Below, in pieces: positions 32,693 through 44,343 of a DNA stretch of 64,000 nucleotides. Within the stretch, counting starts at the first letter, position 1; each line of letters begins with the position of its first letter. Source of the stretch: Pezicula radicicola (lineage: Eukaryota > Ascomycota > Leotiomycetes > Helotiales > Dermateaceae). The notes beneath the pieces were generated by a model. That model made no database searches. It saw only the letters and a list, made by a program, of their open reading frames with translations, and was not told the origin of the DNA. The position numbers were made by a program, and so were the translations under genes. The stretch is from the NCBI GenBank assembly GCA_003008705.1, contig PDUO01000016.1, forward strand, positions 125,975 to 189,974, in the 5' to 3' direction.

Positions 32693-35531
32693 GGTCCTTA
32701 GCGTTGGTATCTGCTCTCACGAGGAGGCCAGTCCAGTCGGTTTGTGGAGTCGTAAAGTTAATCGTTTTGAAAGAAATTCTCACATAGGCTAGCATTTAGT
32801 TGAGAGGAAGGCTGAACTTCACACTTTGATGATATATCAATTTTTCAGCTTTCAAATCCTGCGGGACCACTCACTGAAACCTGGGGTTTCGGACGACCTT
32901 GAGGGCCGCGTTTCCGCCGCCCATTGTCCGCATAGGGGTCCATGCCAAGAGGTGCCGAGAAATATAATGCAGCGATATCCCACTTAGGATGAGTACCCCG
33001 GTTGGTCAGCCTTGAACCTTAGACTTCAACCTTGACGATCTGATCTTCGTCTGTAAGCCAGATTGCATTGTAGCAGATTGGAAGGTGCTGAGCCACGAAG
33101 TGGTCTCTGCAGCAGTTTGTAAGTAGAGATACAGTATGCCCTAACCCCTAACTCCCCGCTCCGGGGCCAGGTTGAAGAACCTCGTCGTTAAAATCGTTTC
33201 TGAGACGAGGCGAAAAGCGATCTTAGAAGGGCTTGTTGGCAGCCATTCTCGTAGTAGCCCCAGTGTTACCCCCCAAAATGGAAGGTCCGATGCCAGGTAC
33301 GATCTCCCGACTATTTCGCGCAGGAATATTGAAAACATGCATAATTGCTGTATGGGTAATCCAACCTTTAGGCTGGAAATCATCATCAGTATCCTTGAGC
33401 ATCGAAATGTCAACAAAACCGTCTCTGTTGCAGAAAGGGGGCTCCCCACCAAAAGAAATACAAATACTTTGCACATACTTTACTAGGCTGAGGAATTGTG
33501 GAGGCCCTGACAATGCTGAGCCACAGAAGGAGCCCACAGAGCAAAACTTTGCTTCCGTCTTCCTTCAATCTTCCTTCAAGCGTCCAACAATATGCAACAT
33601 CACTTGTACGACTAGAATAGAAATAACCCTCGTCGCTTTCCAGCAGCAATTGGTGCTGGTACGCCATTTGCTGAAATTATATGGTGTTGAGTGCTGGCGG
33701 CAATATATTACGCGTCCTTCGAGAATCTAGTGGCCAAGTGTTTCACCGCACCTGCCAGCACTGAGCACTGGCCCCAAAATGGTCGCTGGCAGTGCTCCAG
33801 TGCTTTTCGTGTTGACCAGTACTTACTGTTAAATTCCCAGAGGACTAATGGTGCGCGCAATAGTTGTTTACTACTAGCATTCCAATAATAGTGTATAAGA
33901 AGACGCGTTGCTTCGTTTCTCCTAGGCAGACAGCCTCCTCATGGTTGACGATCTTCCATATGGCTGAATTGATGCACGCATGAGCAGCTCAATCGCCAGC
34001 CCGAAGCTCAAGAAATTCGGGGTCGTTTTCCACAATAGCTTATGTAGCGGGTGAAAGCTGAGGTATATTTTTGTCTCACCTCAGTCTCTCTGAGAAAACA
34101 TCTTACCTACACACGGAGATCGAGCCGGAAACGTGTTCTGTAGACTACATTGCTCAAGAGATGAAAGTCTTAATGCACACCATGGTATTGTCGAGTAGAA
34201 ACCACCTAAAACCGACAAAACTGGCTCAGATGATGCCTCAGGGAAGAAATTTTGAGATCCAAGCAAGTAATCGAGCGATCTTGGGTCATGGTGAAATTTT
34301 GTGAAGACACAAAGGAGTTGACCACACGTCATTTTGCAAGCACCATTGGCAGCTGCAATACCGTTATTCTCCTTAACCAACTGGATACCGAACCTCTTGC
34401 ATCGACCACTTCAGCCACTACTTAATCCCTCCCGTTTTGCAATAGGAATCCCTACTCTCCTTCCGGTGTGGAGGTGGGGGAATCATGCGCCCCGCGATGA
34501 TAGGTATGGACCGGCTCGACCATTGTCTCAACAGATGTTTACATCACGCCAAACTGTGTTCTCAATTGAGAAGTCCCGCGACCGTGTAGTTTCTCGTTTG
34601 CGCAAACTGAGACCGAATAATAGGGGTTGTGTTTCTGTCTTCGGGGCCACTTTGGAATGCTGGCAAGTTGCTCGAATGTTCGGAAAGCAAGATAGACCTG
34701 CTTCACACGGAAAACCACCTCTGCTCGCATAGGTAGGTAGCGCTTGCCCCCCAGCTTCCACTTGATTCTTGCTCCTCACATTATGTATGGCGCCAGCTTG
34801 CATCGTTCATCGTCTCGTGGCTCGAATAACCTCCCGTGGGGCAATTAAACTCGTCGTCCTCGATCTCTGCATCTGCAGGACCCATATCAAGTTAAATATC
34901 GGAAGCGATCGATAGTCTTCGAGTCTTTCGCCCGTACAGTGTACATAACTGCATCCTGCTGTTGGTGTTTCCTGACCTCTGCACTCCTCCTAACAGAGCC
35001 GCCATGTGCTGCTGCACAGAACTTCTCATGTTTCCTTAAACAGAAGGACGAAGTATCAAGTAAGGTATTCATTGCAGGATAATGGTTGCACTACGGTTTT
35101 CGGAGGGAGTTGGCAGACAAGTCGTTCATGCCATTACGGGGGCGTGGATAAGGAAGGTATTGTTGGTTCAATACCAGCGGCGACAATGGATACTCGGGCA
35201 AGCAGGATAGAGGCTTCGAAGAGCATATAATTCCGGTATTTTGGGATCAAAGAATCCATGAGGCATGTCGGCGTCTGTTTGCTCTCTGCATACTGGGAAT
35301 TTCGGTTTGGAAAGGGAACGAGTGTGCTTTATAGTGATGATGGTACGATCAGTTATCACCAGATCGGGTGGATCACCTACTTCGTACTTCGTATCTGGTC
35401 ACATAATCTACGAGCATCGCACTAGCGGCCGAGTCCAAAAAGGCCTGTCAAGCTAGTCACTAGCGGACCTCACACTTTGTACAAGTACTGAAAAAGTGCT
35501 CCGGGAGCTCACAAAAGCATACAAACAACAT
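32693..35531. other. intergenic with one weak ORF
   Basis: Both strands carry overlapping open frames, notably 33223-33730 and 34330-34800, without recognisable domains. The only one noted separately is 33223-33537 (minus). No repeat or mobile-element signature was found by eye. Confidence 0.35.
33223..33537 (-). CDS. hypothetical 104-residue ORF
   Basis: ATG-started frame with a plausible globular composition (for example DDDFQPKGWITHTAIMHVF and SILGGNTGATTRMAANKPF at the end). The antisense strand is also open, so it may be a shadow. No family recognised. Confidence 0.25.
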   Translation of the reverse strand: MGSFCGSALSGPPQFLSLVKYVQSICISFGGEPPFCNRDGFVDISMLKDTDDDFQPKGWITHTAIMHVFNIPARNSREIVPGIGPSILGGNTGATTRMAANKPF

Positions 35532-35627
35532 GGTCGCTTAGCTCAGTTGGTTAGAGCGTGGTGCTAATAATGATGCAATAAGCATTGTGATACGCCAAGG
35601 TCGCGAGTTCGACCCTCGTAGTGACCA
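35532..35627 (+). tRNA. tRNA-Ile (AAT) with a 22-nt intron
   Basis: Canonical cloverleaf. The acceptor GGTCGCT pairs with AGTGACC; the D arm contains box A TAGCTCAGTTGG; the anticodon stem is TGGTG/CGCCA with loop CTAATA-A and anticodon AAT; the T arm is GCGAG-TTCGACC-CTCGT with box B GTTCGACCC. A 22-nt intron follows position 37, the standard eukaryotic site. Discriminator A, then a T-rich Pol III terminator a few bases downstream. Mature length 74 nt. Confidence 0.95.
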
Positions 35628-36623
35628 AATATGCCTTTTTTTTCTGGCCCTCCTTTTTTGGTATTTCTCTTTTGGCTCTTTCGGCCCTCCAGTCCCTCCA
35701 TTTTGCTTTTTGTGGTGGATGGGACCAGATAGTATTAACCATTATTAACTCACTGAGGGCGTACAAATCAAGCGCAAGCGCGGAGATGGCTGTGTTTATT
35801 CGAAGAGTTCCTCTGAATATATCAAAATCGACTCGTATAGACCGGAGTGAAATGAGTAGAATCACAACTAAACTCTATTTATTACTTCCAAGGAAAGAAT
35901 AATATTCGTTCCAAAGAGCTCTATTCTGGTATTAGAACACGAAGTAAAGTAATATCTTCCGCATTTCAAATATCATACATATATATCTCCAAGGGCCCAA
36001 AACTAACGAGGGATGAAATCAAAGCCTAGACGTACAAAGACATCCTTCTGACTACCCCAGAACTTCTCAATATCAGAAATGGAACGTTAATATTCAATAC
36101 ATTGATAAACAAGCAAGTAAAATCAAAGGGCAAAGAGGCCAGGGTTAAAGCCTTCCTTGAATTACCTCAAAGCCCAGTAATTAGAAATTGGGACTTGATT
36201 TATGCTGCCAATTTAGGTCCTGTTGTCATTCATTTTAAATGGTTTTTGTATATTTCTTAATATGAAAGTTAATATTGCTTCCAACACCAACACTACCAGC
36301 AATGAGACGTCAAAAACACACCTCGACTTAAAAGCAATGTTTGTAATGGGATAAATACCTAGTGTTGTAATGTTGAAGAAGGTTGCTTGGGCTTTGAATG
36401 AGCATCTTTTTACAAGAGTGATAGCGGTATCCTTATAGAGATATATACAGAAAAGGAGAACCGTATACATGGGGAAAAAATAACGCCAACTTTTAACTGT
36501 CCAGCACATCAAATATCCCATACTTACAACCCATTTCCCCTAAATAACACGACAAAGTCACCCGAAGCAGTAGTAGAAGTTGTACTATGCAAACACCCTC
36601 AGCACAAAACATAGAGAAAATCT
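35628..36623. other. intergenic, nothing supported
   Basis: AT-rich DNA downstream of the tRNA. A minus frame at 36213-36521 is hydrophobic but shows no family features. Confidence 0.4.
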
Positions 36624-37115
36624 TCAAATCCCAAGCACCTGCAAGAACTTATCAGCATATCTAAACAAAATCCAAAATCCAAAAGAAGACATACAAAGTT
36701 GTGGCGCATAAGTAATAATATCAAAAATATTCTTAACACACAACGCCATAAAAGAATTTCCAGATATGTTATTGCAAGTAATAGACAGAAGAATAACGGT
36801 GTTCCAAGTCAAAGCTCTATTTGGATATGATGCGGAGAAGGAGACTGGACTAGCTGTTGAAAACTTTCAAAAATTAGATTAAGTTTCTATACGTTAGAGG
36901 ATATGATTAGATACTTACAAGGAAGTGGCTGGTATTTTCAGTAGGTCTGAGAAGGCTTCTCTTCATGTCTCGAGATTTTGGAATATATGATTGGATGTAA
37001 TTGAGATTGATGCGTTGTTTGGTGTAGCTGGAGCGAGGTCTAACGGTATAGGTGTCGGCGCTGATACTACTAATGCTACAAGAGAGAGAGTTGTGAGAGT
37101 TGTAGTGAACTTCAT
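36624..37115 (-). pseudogene. secreted-protein gene with one in-frame stop
   Basis: Two-exon model: 37115-36919 and 36849-36624, with a 69-nt intron (GTAAGT...GCTAG). The total of 423 nt equals 140 codons plus stop. It starts with a clear signal peptide (MKFTTTLTTLSLVALVVSA) followed by a Pro/Thr/Asn-rich segment. Codon 51 (36965-36963) is TGA. The frame then continues (REAFSDLLKIPATS) into exon 2 (LTWNTVILLSITCNNISG ... WILFRYADKFLQVLGI). The frame survives the splice, so the single stop looks like the only lesion. If translation ends there, a 50-residue secreted peptide results. It could be a small secreted effector-like or cell-wall protein; no family recognised. Confidence 0.6.
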
Positions 37116-38927
37116 GTTTATTGTTGGTGGAGGAAGGGAGGCTGTTTATTGAAGGGTAGTTATGGTAGAGTTATGAAGGACTTTCACAGATGATAGTAGG
37201 ATGTTGAAGCGGGAAGAAGCTGGGTGAGATTGTTGGTGTTGGAAGTGACTTGCGTTGTCTTTATAAAGTCTTTGGATACTGAGGCCTGTATCCAATTCAC
37301 TTGTTATAGCTTATAGCTACTTGTTCTACTAGTCTTAGAAAAAAAATGCATTCTAGCCTTGACACATACTTGTGGCGTTGAATTGGCCATTCATCGCTTC
37401 ATCGGAAGGAGATTTCTTCCTGCCACATGTTGCCTTGTTTCCGCAAATGGTAGACCCGTCATCTGTTGCATTTCTCTAGCCCCCGCCACATGGTGTTCCC
37501 GAGTTTGTGGGTATCGTACTCTAACATAGAACATGATCTCAATTTTAATACCAAGGATAGCCCGAAGCATGGAAATCTCGATCGTATCTGAAGCCGGATT
37601 TGTACTCGTACAAACTAACCTATGGTAAAAAGCTCTAAGGATCTTCTAGAGCAAAGTTTAATGATGCATAGCCGATGTTAAACTGTCCGGCTCTGATTAG
37701 ACCCTTTGCGTCATCAACATCTTGATAAGCCGTAGTTGATTACAATTTCCAGCAACCGAAACTGTAAAGCAAATACTCTTGCCAAGTCTATGAGCCTAGA
37801 TTTGATGATCTTGGAAGCGAGCCGAAAGGGTTCTTTCTAGCTAGATTTTCTCGGGCCTCCCGAATTTATCTGACTAGCCTACCAATACTTAAGATTCCTT
37901 ATTTCGGGAGTCTACGACGATACCGAGCCCCGTCCTAAGTATTTCCGACTATTAAATTCAGAAATTCTTCCAGGACAAATTGATTCTTGCAATGAAAACA
38001 AAAAAGGTCGGCCACTTAATCCAGGAGGACCACAACACTATACCTTCTCAATCAGCGCTTAAAAACCCAGAAGTAACATGTTTAATTTCTCTGATCGACA
38101 TAAAAATTTGTTGAATGGGAATGTTATTTGGGAAGCAATATGTGGTGGCAATGTGGTTGTATTGTGTTCTGTAAGGAAGCTAGTGTGGTGGGAAGAGCTT
38201 ACTTATAGTAGTCAAAGGTAAGCAGTCTAAACTGAATCACATGACTATTCCGTATATTCACTGAAATTAAATTTTTTTATAGTAATTTATCTGTGGCCTA
38301 CCAAACTATTCATTTTTCTCAGTAAGGCTCAGTTTCCAAAGTAGAATCATTATTACAAAACAAAGTGATTTCAACCCAAGAATTAATCTACAACCTATCC
38401 CTATCGCTTATCAACAAACTTAGAAACAATCAAGAGAATCCTAAAACTATAAAATTTAAAAGTCTACTTTAATTATTGCTAAATCTCCCCTTGCCATCAT
38501 TCTACGCACACGACGATATAATAAACAAGTGACATACATGTTCACATAGCAAGACACCCCTTGCTTTATGACTTTTCTTGGAGATAGTCTACCTTCTTTA
38601 TCCACCTCTGGAGCTACATTGATGTATCTAGCGAAGGTTTTGGCTACAACGGTACAGTGACGCTTTAGAAGGCAGAATTATATATCTAGGACCAAGCCTT
38701 TGAGCAGTGAATTAACTGTTTGTGTTTAGAAGTAAGAAATGTTTTATTAGTTGTATGTCAGCTCAGGACAAAAATAAGGAAGGCTGTTATTGCCTCGTGC
38801 CAGTAAAGTCTACCATTTGCAAAAGCGAACATAACATATCAATCTAACTACGAATTTTTCTTCTCTCGTATAGCTATATCTTGCCTTCCGAAAATGGAAC
38901 GAGGGAAAAAACGAAACAAAAAAATAA
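37116..38927. other. gene-free stretch
   Basis: Upstream region of the secreted-protein gene, then AT-rich DNA with no frame worth calling on either strand. Confidence 0.45.
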
Positions 38928-39017
38928 TGATCAGGCTGGGGCTCGATCCCAGGACCTTCTCGGTATTATGTGTTAACATTGTTAACGAGATGTGATAACC
39001 AACTACACCACCCGACC
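38928..39017 (-). tRNA. tRNA-Val (AAC) with a 16-nt intron
   Basis: Minus-strand cloverleaf. The acceptor GGTCGGG pairs with CCTGATC; box A is TGGTGTAGTTGG; the anticodon stem is TCTCG/CGAGA with loop TTAACA-C and anticodon AAC; a 16-nt intron follows position 37. The T arm is CTGGG-ATCGAGC-CCCAG, so position 54 is A instead of the usual T, though box B (GATCGAGCC) still fits the GWTCRANNC consensus. Discriminator A, then a T-run terminator. Mature length 74 nt. Confidence 0.92.
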
Positions 39018-40032
39018 ATGTTTGCTTTTTTTGTTGGGTGCCTGGGTCTTTTTCCATCTTAAATAAGTCAGCCGGAGGGGCACCAGTACTAGCCTACCGG
39101 TACAGAGTTCCTCGGGTGAGACGATTGAACTCTAGACAAGACTATAGTTTAACCTTACAATTTTTCCATAGTGACTTTTAAAATTCTTAGTATGAATCAA
39201 TAGAAAGACTTTGCACAAGTTTTGAAATAGCAATATGGATCACGTGTAGGCTTCGTCTCCCCTTTTCCTCACTCGCTTATCTGAGAAGTTCAATGCTAGG
39301 AACTTCCACACTAAGAAGCTCACAGTGTGTTCTAGCAGGGGAGTGGTTAGAGTTGTACTTCGTACGAATCCATTCGGCATAGGTAGCCTCAAACCTGATG
39401 GACGTTTTTGTGCAGATGGCTTTTATCGCATACAAGTATTGAGAGGGATAGCAAAAGGCCTATTGCTAGCTATTGTGGAGAGAACACTTGATGACTTTTC
39501 GAACACTAGTAGGTATAAAACGCAAATTTAAGCTTCTGATGCTTTCTATAAGAGACTATATCACAAATCTACTGATTGGGCCACCGGCAATTAATCAAGC
39601 GAGCCTGGGGAACCAGAACTTTAAATTCAACTAACCTCCCCCACAATATCCTCCGATACCAATCAAGATCCTAAGCACTATAGCAGCTTGTTATTATAGG
39701 GATGGGTAGTTAAACGTATTGTCTATATCAGGTATGACCTGTTATAAGATTTATGCGCCCCCGTTTGTCAGCAGTATAGAGCCACTCACGAACTATTTCT
39801 TCCTGCCACCTTGTCAGTCAGCAGTGGTGTTGGCCGACGCATGCTTACAAGGAGGGTAGCATGGGAGAGTATTTGGAGCGAACTTTTACACTTCGATCTC
39901 ACAATACAAATGAAGATGTTATGGGCTTCGGCCGCCCATTTTTCATGTTTTACAGTTTAATTTCATCTCAAGCTACCAACTCAATCCTCGACCCTTTACC
40001 GATTAACCTTACCAAAATTCCATGAAGACAAC
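39018..40032. other. intergenic, promoter side of the sugar transporter
   Basis: No gene; a plus frame at 39325-39531 is featureless. The last few hundred bases are presumably promoter and 5' UTR of the gene starting at 40033. Confidence 0.4.
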
Positions 40033-41919
40033 ATGTGGGGAGTACATACTCCAAATCCAGCCAATGTGGCTCCACCACCAAAAGAGGTCTACAACTGGCG
40101 AGTCTACATCATTGCTTTAGTCTCCTCAATGGGAGCTGTACTCTTCGGATACGACCTCGCGTTTATTGGGACGGCAATTACACTCAAACCATTTCTCAAG
40201 TTAGTTTAATCCCGTCGATAACCTTGAGATTCAGCTAACAGAGGACAGAGATTTCGGACTCGTAGATGCGGATGCTTCAAAACTCGATGCATTCTCAGCA
40301 AATATTGTGTCTTTACTCCAAGCTGGTTGCTTTTTTGGAGCTCTTGCTGCTGCTCCACTCGGTGATAAGCTAGGCAAGAAAATTACGCTGATGGTTGCTG
40401 GTATCCTATTTTCTGTGGGATCAATCATACAAGTAGCTTCCATGGGAAACACTGCAGTAATGTTCCTTGGAAGAGTGATTGGAGGACTAGTAAGTGACAC
40501 CCGAATTTCGTCTACGCATATTTACTTTTGAGTACTAAAAAGAGTGCAAGGGAGTTGGCTCCGCAAGTATGCTGGTCCCGCCGTATATAGCTGAAGTTTC
40601 GCCACCATCAATCCGTGGTCGTCTTGTTGGAATATACGAACTGGGTGTTCAAGCTGGTACTTGTATAGGTTTCTGGATTAATTACGGTGTTAGCATAAAC
40701 GTCGCGCCAACTTCGACCCAATGGAGGATCCCCTTTGCTATTCAACTAATCCCTGGTGGTCTCCTAATAATAGGGATGTTCTTCCTACCGGAATCCCCGC
40801 GGTAAGTGAGCTCATTTTGTTGAGAAGAGAGGGAAAACTGGCTGACGCATGGATAGATGGCTTGCCAATTTTCGAAACCACGAGTTAGCTATAACAGTCC
40901 TTGCCAAACTCCGTAACCTTCCGGTGGATAATGAGTACGTGGTTCATGAAATGCTTGCCATCACGAAACAGATCGAGCAGGAAAGGTTCATTACGAAGGG
41001 AAGCGGGTTTGTAGCGGATCTCCGAGAGATTGCTCTACCAGGAAATCGAAATAGAATTGCCCTTGGCATAGCAATATTCATCTTTATGCAAATGGCAGGA
41101 AGTAATGCCATAAATGTAAGCATGACGCTCTCCTAGAATACAGAAGATGCAAGCTTATATAAGACAAGTACTACTCTCCCCGAATATTTAAATCTATTGG
41201 ACTCTCTGGCCAAAATACAGGTCTTATATCTACTGGTGTCTATGGAATTGTTAGGATGGTTGCAGTGGTTATTGCTATGTACTGGGTAGTGGACAGATTT
41301 GGACGCACCAAGATGCTGATATATGGAAGTGCCGTTTCTGTAAGTGTTTGCCAGAAGTATTGAACGACATTCTTTTCACTGATCCAATATAGGCCTTCGC
41401 CATGTGGTTCCTCGGAGCTTTCGTGAAGATTAATCCTGCTACAGCTGATTCAACCGTATCACAGCCTCATATAAGCGCTGGAGGGTATACAGCTGCGGTG
41501 ATGATATACATCTACGCAGTGGGATTCTGTTTTTCGTGGGCTGGCATCCCTTGGATATACGCTAGTGAAATATTCCCGCAAGTACTAAAATCCTTTTAGA
41601 TGCACATAAATCTAACATGCAGAATAGGCTTAGAATCCGCAGCATTTGTATGGCCATTTGCACAGCAACACACTGGCTCATGAACTTCGTAATCGCTCGA
41701 AGCACGCCTTACATGATCAGAAATATTGGATTTGGCATGTATTTCGTGTTCGCTGCTAGCCTAACGTTGGCTATTCCGTTCGTGTATTTCTTTTTGCCTG
41801 AAACGAAGGGTCTCTCATTGGAGGACATGGATAGGTTATTTGGCGTTGCTGGGAAAGGCCCACATTTGCCGAGGTCCGATCATGAGAAAGGGAATGTCCA
41901 AGTTGAAAAGAAGGAATAG
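40033..41919 (+). CDS. MFS sugar transporter (hexose/quinate type)
   Basis: Twelve-helix sugar/H+ symporter of the plasma membrane, 524 residues. Exons: 40033-40199, 40249-40489, 40551-40801, 40857-41115, 41169-41339, 41393-41581 and 41623-41919; introns 41-61 nt, the last with branch site CTAAC. Family marks are SSMGAVLFGYDLAFIG in helix 1, PLGDKLGKK in loop 2-3, GRVIGG, PPYIAEVSPPSIRGRLVG, FFLPESPR before the central loop, VDRFGRTK in the second half, WAGIPWIYASEIFP, and PETKGLSLEDMDRLF at the C-terminus. Fungal homologues import glucose, xylose, quinate or galacturonate; the sequence does not decide which. Intact. ATG at 40022 is out of frame and was not used. Confidence 0.93.
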
Positions 41920-43859
41920 AAGGCGGCTGTCATTGGACTATATAAGGCTGAAGTGGTAGTTTTGCCGAGTGGATAGTCCAAAGCGGGAAATGACATCTCT
42001 GGTTTATGCTGTTCTTCCTCTCGCGGAGCCTTAAACCAATGGACGACTTCAGCATTAAGCTTGATAACGATAGGTCAAGTTTACCTTCCGTATCTTGAAC
42101 TTGGTAGTAATTTGCGAACATTCTTAGACGCTGAATGCTCTGCAATATACGTACTCATTTATCACCTACTCGTGAGTTTTCGTAGGTGAGCTGCGCGTAC
42201 CCTAAACCCCTCAGAAGAGCCTAGGACGCGTCAAGGAGCAAAAAGTGTAGCATTAGGTGAATTTAAGTTGATAGTGTTGTTGTGGCTAAGGTGATAACAG
42301 CTCTAGGTCCAAAAATATAAACTATTGGCCGCCTTGCTCGCCTAGCAAAAAACAAAAAATCATAAGTGAACTTTCAGTGAAAAGTATTTAGATCCCATAA
42401 CTTGAGGGGGTAGAAAAAACTAGAAAAGGCAAAAAAAGAATGGTCGAGCGGCTGTAGGGGGGAAAGGGGGTGGGGGTGTACTTACAAGCTTAGGATTTGT
42501 TTTGGCGTCGAGTTCGATTGTCGAGGTTGGCGCGCTGTTCCAGAAACCAGTCGACCGGAATCCGGGCGAGTTCATCGGGACAGCTCCCTCATCTCTTCTA
42601 CAGTTGGGTATCGGCACCGCAATTCCAATCGGTGCCGATTCCAACCACCACGTCCGTCATTCCAGACCCCGGAAGGTCTGCTATATCGGTTGGAAGTCTC
42701 TCTGGCCCCTTGTACCCGAGAGAGACGACCGGTTGATAATTAGTGTAGGGAATAACGTGTGCACCGCCACCACTTCTCTGTGAGCCCCCGACTACTACCC
42801 CCTGGCCCTTTGTACCCGAGGGGGATTCAGTCGGAGATCCAAGCTCTCTGTAAGAGGACACAAGGTCCTCTTAGGTCTGCTTTGTAGATTTGGAGTAAAC
42901 TAGCTCGACCACGCAACCGGACACTAACACATGCGCGGAGTAGGATAAACTCGGCGAGAGTGGTAGAACTATGGGTTAGCTGACTCGAATCGTTAGGGCG
43001 AGGCTGTGGTGAAGTTTCGGCAAGGCGGTCGTCGAGGCGGTTGGCGTGGGGGTGAAGTTGGGTGAATCTGAAGATGTTAGTGCATGATTACTTTTAAGAG
43101 AGCGCACTTTTCAACCGCTCGACCAAGAGTGTTTGCTTGTTTTTTTTACCAGAAATGGACTAAAACGCGTTATATCCCCACTATAACACTAAAATATCCC
43201 AATTTCCATAAATTCAATTTCCTAAGGTTGAAACCAACTTTGACAAGATAAGCTTACAGGTCTCAGGCTATAATTCCCTTTAATGCATAGAGAGGGATTC
43301 TTGGTATTGAAAATGGAATTAAATCAAGTAGATACCATAAGTTTTAGCCTTTTTGGCTTCCAACCCTGTCTTTTTGCCTTTATGGTTGCTATTGTTGTTA
43401 CAGTGTTAAGCGAGTATCAACAATCGGAGTGCCTTGCGCGTTGCCTAAGCCGAAGTTATTCAGAATTAGCTCTCTTTTTCTGGTTCAGAAGAGAGCCCTG
43501 TATGGAAAATTGCTCTGCCAAATTCAGCCAATATAAAGGATAAATGCCAAGCCCAATATATTCCAAAACAGGCCCCTAGGAAATGCAAGTATTGTTTGTG
43601 TGTCGCTCTGGATCAATGCTTTTTAACTCCATGTATGATTAGTCCATAAAAATTGAGCTCGAGTCCGTCCTAATTCAAAATTATTCTTTCTTTCCTCTTT
43701 TCCGTGTCTTTTGTAGTCATTTACTTGGCTCAAGTCAACAATATTGCTCGGCAAAGTTTAGCGAGAAGGGTCACCAGGTGGAGTAGCTAACTAAACACAT
43801 GATCTTTCCATTTAGACAATTAAGGGTTAGAGTCTTAAAAAACAAGGACTTTAAATAAT
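41920..43859. other. intergenic, unresolved low-complexity frames
   Basis: At 42420-42861 both strands are open and contain a degenerate repeat with the core TTTGTACCCGAG or CTTGTACCCGAG (about 42708 and 42818). A tRNA-Leu-like 5' half lies at about 43090-43135 (minus) but lacks a matching 3' half. No gene is called. Confidence 0.35.
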
Positions 43860-44141
43860 ATGTCACATCTAGCACAAACGGCAACAAAAAGAAATGTGAG
43901 GTTGAAGCAGCGCAAATCAGAAGCGGATTATTTGAAGCGTATTGCGCTCGAAAGCTTGGGTACTAAAACGCAAGATTCCTTTAAACCTTTTGAATCACTG
44001 AGTTTAAGTCAATCCACCAGGGCCGATGATTACGCGCAGTGTTCCTCCTTACTTTACTGTAAAGTAAGCATACAATCTCATAATCGAGTACACTTCAGTG
44101 GGGAAAAAATTGAGCAAATATCGGAGGCAGCTCGGAGATAA
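43860..44141 (+). CDS. hypothetical 93-residue ORF
   Basis: ATG-started frame, basic and helical at the N-terminus (KRNVRLKQRKSEADYLKRI), with no recognised domain. It lies tail-to-tail with the FAD oxidase gene. It could be a small nuclear/RNA-binding type protein or chance. Confidence 0.25.
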   Translation: MSHLAQTATKRNVRLKQRKSEADYLKRIALESLGTKTQDSFKPFESLSLSQSTRADDYAQCSSLLYCKVSIQSHNRVHFSGEKIEQISEAARR

Positions 44142-44343
44142 ACTGTTAGAGTGCTCCTAGAGATGTAAGAACATTTCTTACACTCAAATGACATGTGGTT
44201 CAAAATGACTTTGTGTGTAAATACAGTTTGTTGATTTCAGTACTATAGGACAAGAATAGTATAATATGTACAAGAAAATTTATAAGCACCCTGAAAGGTG
44301 TATAAGTAACAACAGTTTAACCTTCCAAATAGCCTTCTCAAAT

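Noticed and set aside
43085..43140. tRNA-Leu-like 5' half (GGTCGAGCGGTTGAAA, minus strand)
   Set aside because: No variable arm, T arm or acceptor 3' half follows in reasonable distance, and the T-run is on the wrong side.
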